Positions 63,588 through 64,000 of a DNA stretch of 64,000 bases are shown piece after piece. The DNA lies in assembly GCA_004793585.1 (NCBI GenBank), contig SRZB01000001.1, positions 280,334-344,333 of the forward strand. Reading direction: 5' to 3'. How positions within the stretch are numbered: position 1 is the stretch's first letter; the number at the start of each line of letters is the position of its first letter. The notes beneath the pieces are model-generated. The model had not been told where the DNA came from. It worked only from the letters and a program-made list of their open reading frames with translations, and ran no database searches. Both the position numbers and the translations under genes were made by a program. The DNA is from Hominisplanchenecus murintestinalis (GTDB lineage Bacteria > Bacillota > Clostridia > Lachnospirales > Lachnospiraceae).

Positions 63588-63871
63588 ACCTTCCTTATGC
63601 TGCCATGTTCAATGCCGGGAGAAGGATACAGAACAATCCTCTGCTTCTGCCGGATTCTTTTTCTCTCCCCGGTATGTTCCCGCCCCGTCCGCTGGCCGTG
63701 ACAGCCCGCCGCCCCATGGGTTCCCGCTGCTCACGGCCTGCCGTCTGTAAACAGGCGGCACCGCTGGTATGGCAATACATCATCAAGGAGAATGCACTTT
63801 GATATGCCCAGCTTTTCTTCTATCAGCGTGTTCTTCTGATGTGCTGTAGAATGTATTCTTTCCTGCCCGTC
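63588..63871. other. Stretch without a supported gene
   Basis: GC-rich. A 63-codon minus-strand frame (63595-63786) has Arg/Gly-rich composition and no ribosome site, and is probably not a gene. No repeats or terminators were recognised. Confidence 0.4.
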
Positions 63872-64000
63872 TTATGTGAGGCTCACGGAACCATCCGGTT
63901 GCTCCAGGGTGAATTCAATCTCGAATAAAACCTGCTCTCCGTCCGCAGGAAGCGGCTGCTCTGTGGCTCTGTCTATAAACACCCCCTTTCCTTTTGAGCA
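63872..64000 (-). CDS. C-terminal end of an unidentified protein (partial)
   Basis: The last 42 codons of a gene entering from the right edge: GVFIDRATEQPLPADGEQVL, then FEIEFTLEQPDGSVSLT and TAA. The alternating strand pattern suggests a beta-rich domain, as in surface or pilin-type proteins. Too short to assign. Confidence 0.55.
   Translation of the reverse strand, partial: CSKGKGVFIDRATEQPLPADGEQVLFEIEFTLEQPDGSVSLT

Noticed and set aside
63595..63786. 63-codon minus frame near the right edge
   Set aside because: Arg/Gly-rich, without a Shine-Dalgarno sequence or similarity to known families; more likely non-coding.

Overview
The window looks like the chromosome of a spore-forming gut Clostridia, most likely Lachnospiraceae. 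It carries a spore-coat cotJ cluster, lantibiotic-type two-component and ABC modules, a MobP-type Firmicutes conjugation apparatus, and strong AGGAGG ribosome binding sites throughout. No rRNA, tRNA or CRISPR array was seen. By eye the first ~28 kb is AT-richer and built from many small independent units. From ~28.2 kb to the right edge the DNA is much GC-richer and nearly all genes read leftwards, as expected for one long integrative and conjugative element (ICE). Neither an integrase nor a certain ICE end is inside the window.

Region 1 (1-14.7 kb): three peptide-antibiotic sensing and export modules. They are (a) a lantibiotic-protection ABC transporter (1-872, -) divergent from an OmpR-type regulator and kinase (1027-3124, +); (b) an ATPase, two permeases, kinase and regulator on the minus strand (3371-8262); (c) a small HTH protein, regulator, kinase, MacB-like ATPase and FtsX-like permease (9407-14733, +). 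Between them lie remains of a class B sortase, an IS3-family transposase and a tnpV gene.

Region 2 (14.7-28.2 kb): accessory DNA with many insertions and broken genes. It holds a 322-bp inverted-repeat element next to a truncated metallo-beta-lactamase-fold gene and a decayed DUF3990-like module. A 137-bp MITE with perfect 14-bp ends and an 8-bp target duplication has rewritten the C-terminus of a WYL regulator. Next come an MFS exporter with its TetR regulator, a GyrI-like/TfoX-like trio, cotJA-cotJB-truncated cotJC, and an AAA ATPase/TOPRIM pair resembling AbiL/RloB defence. A ydeI-like gene is split by a 619-bp element encoding a 32-residue membrane peptide. A transposase remnant and a Uma2-family protein end the region.

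Region 3 (28.2-64 kb): the ICE. Three leftward operons can be seen: a surface operon (SipW-like signal peptidase, a 1592-residue repeat/isopeptide-type adhesin, three secreted proteins with SipW-substrate-like or sortase signals); a DNA-processing operon (2689-residue methylase/SNF2 helicase, VirD4, PcfB-like, ArdA, DUF5688 and others); and a type IV secretion operon (VirB2-, VirB6-, VirB4-, VirB1- and PrgI/VirB3-like proteins). After the last comes an oriT-like region and the HTH/MobC/relaxase group.

The most interesting signal is regulatory. All three operons start with the same layout: a direct repeat of AGGTCG, a -10 element 22-23 bases further on, a leader containing an intrinsic terminator, and then the genes. 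In addition, a 17-base palindrome, GTGCCGGATTCCGGCAC or a one-base variant, occurs eight times in the ICE. Six copies lie 18-32 bases before a start codon, just upstream of the Shine-Dalgarno sequence. A tnpV-family gene is also nested out of frame inside the giant helicase gene.
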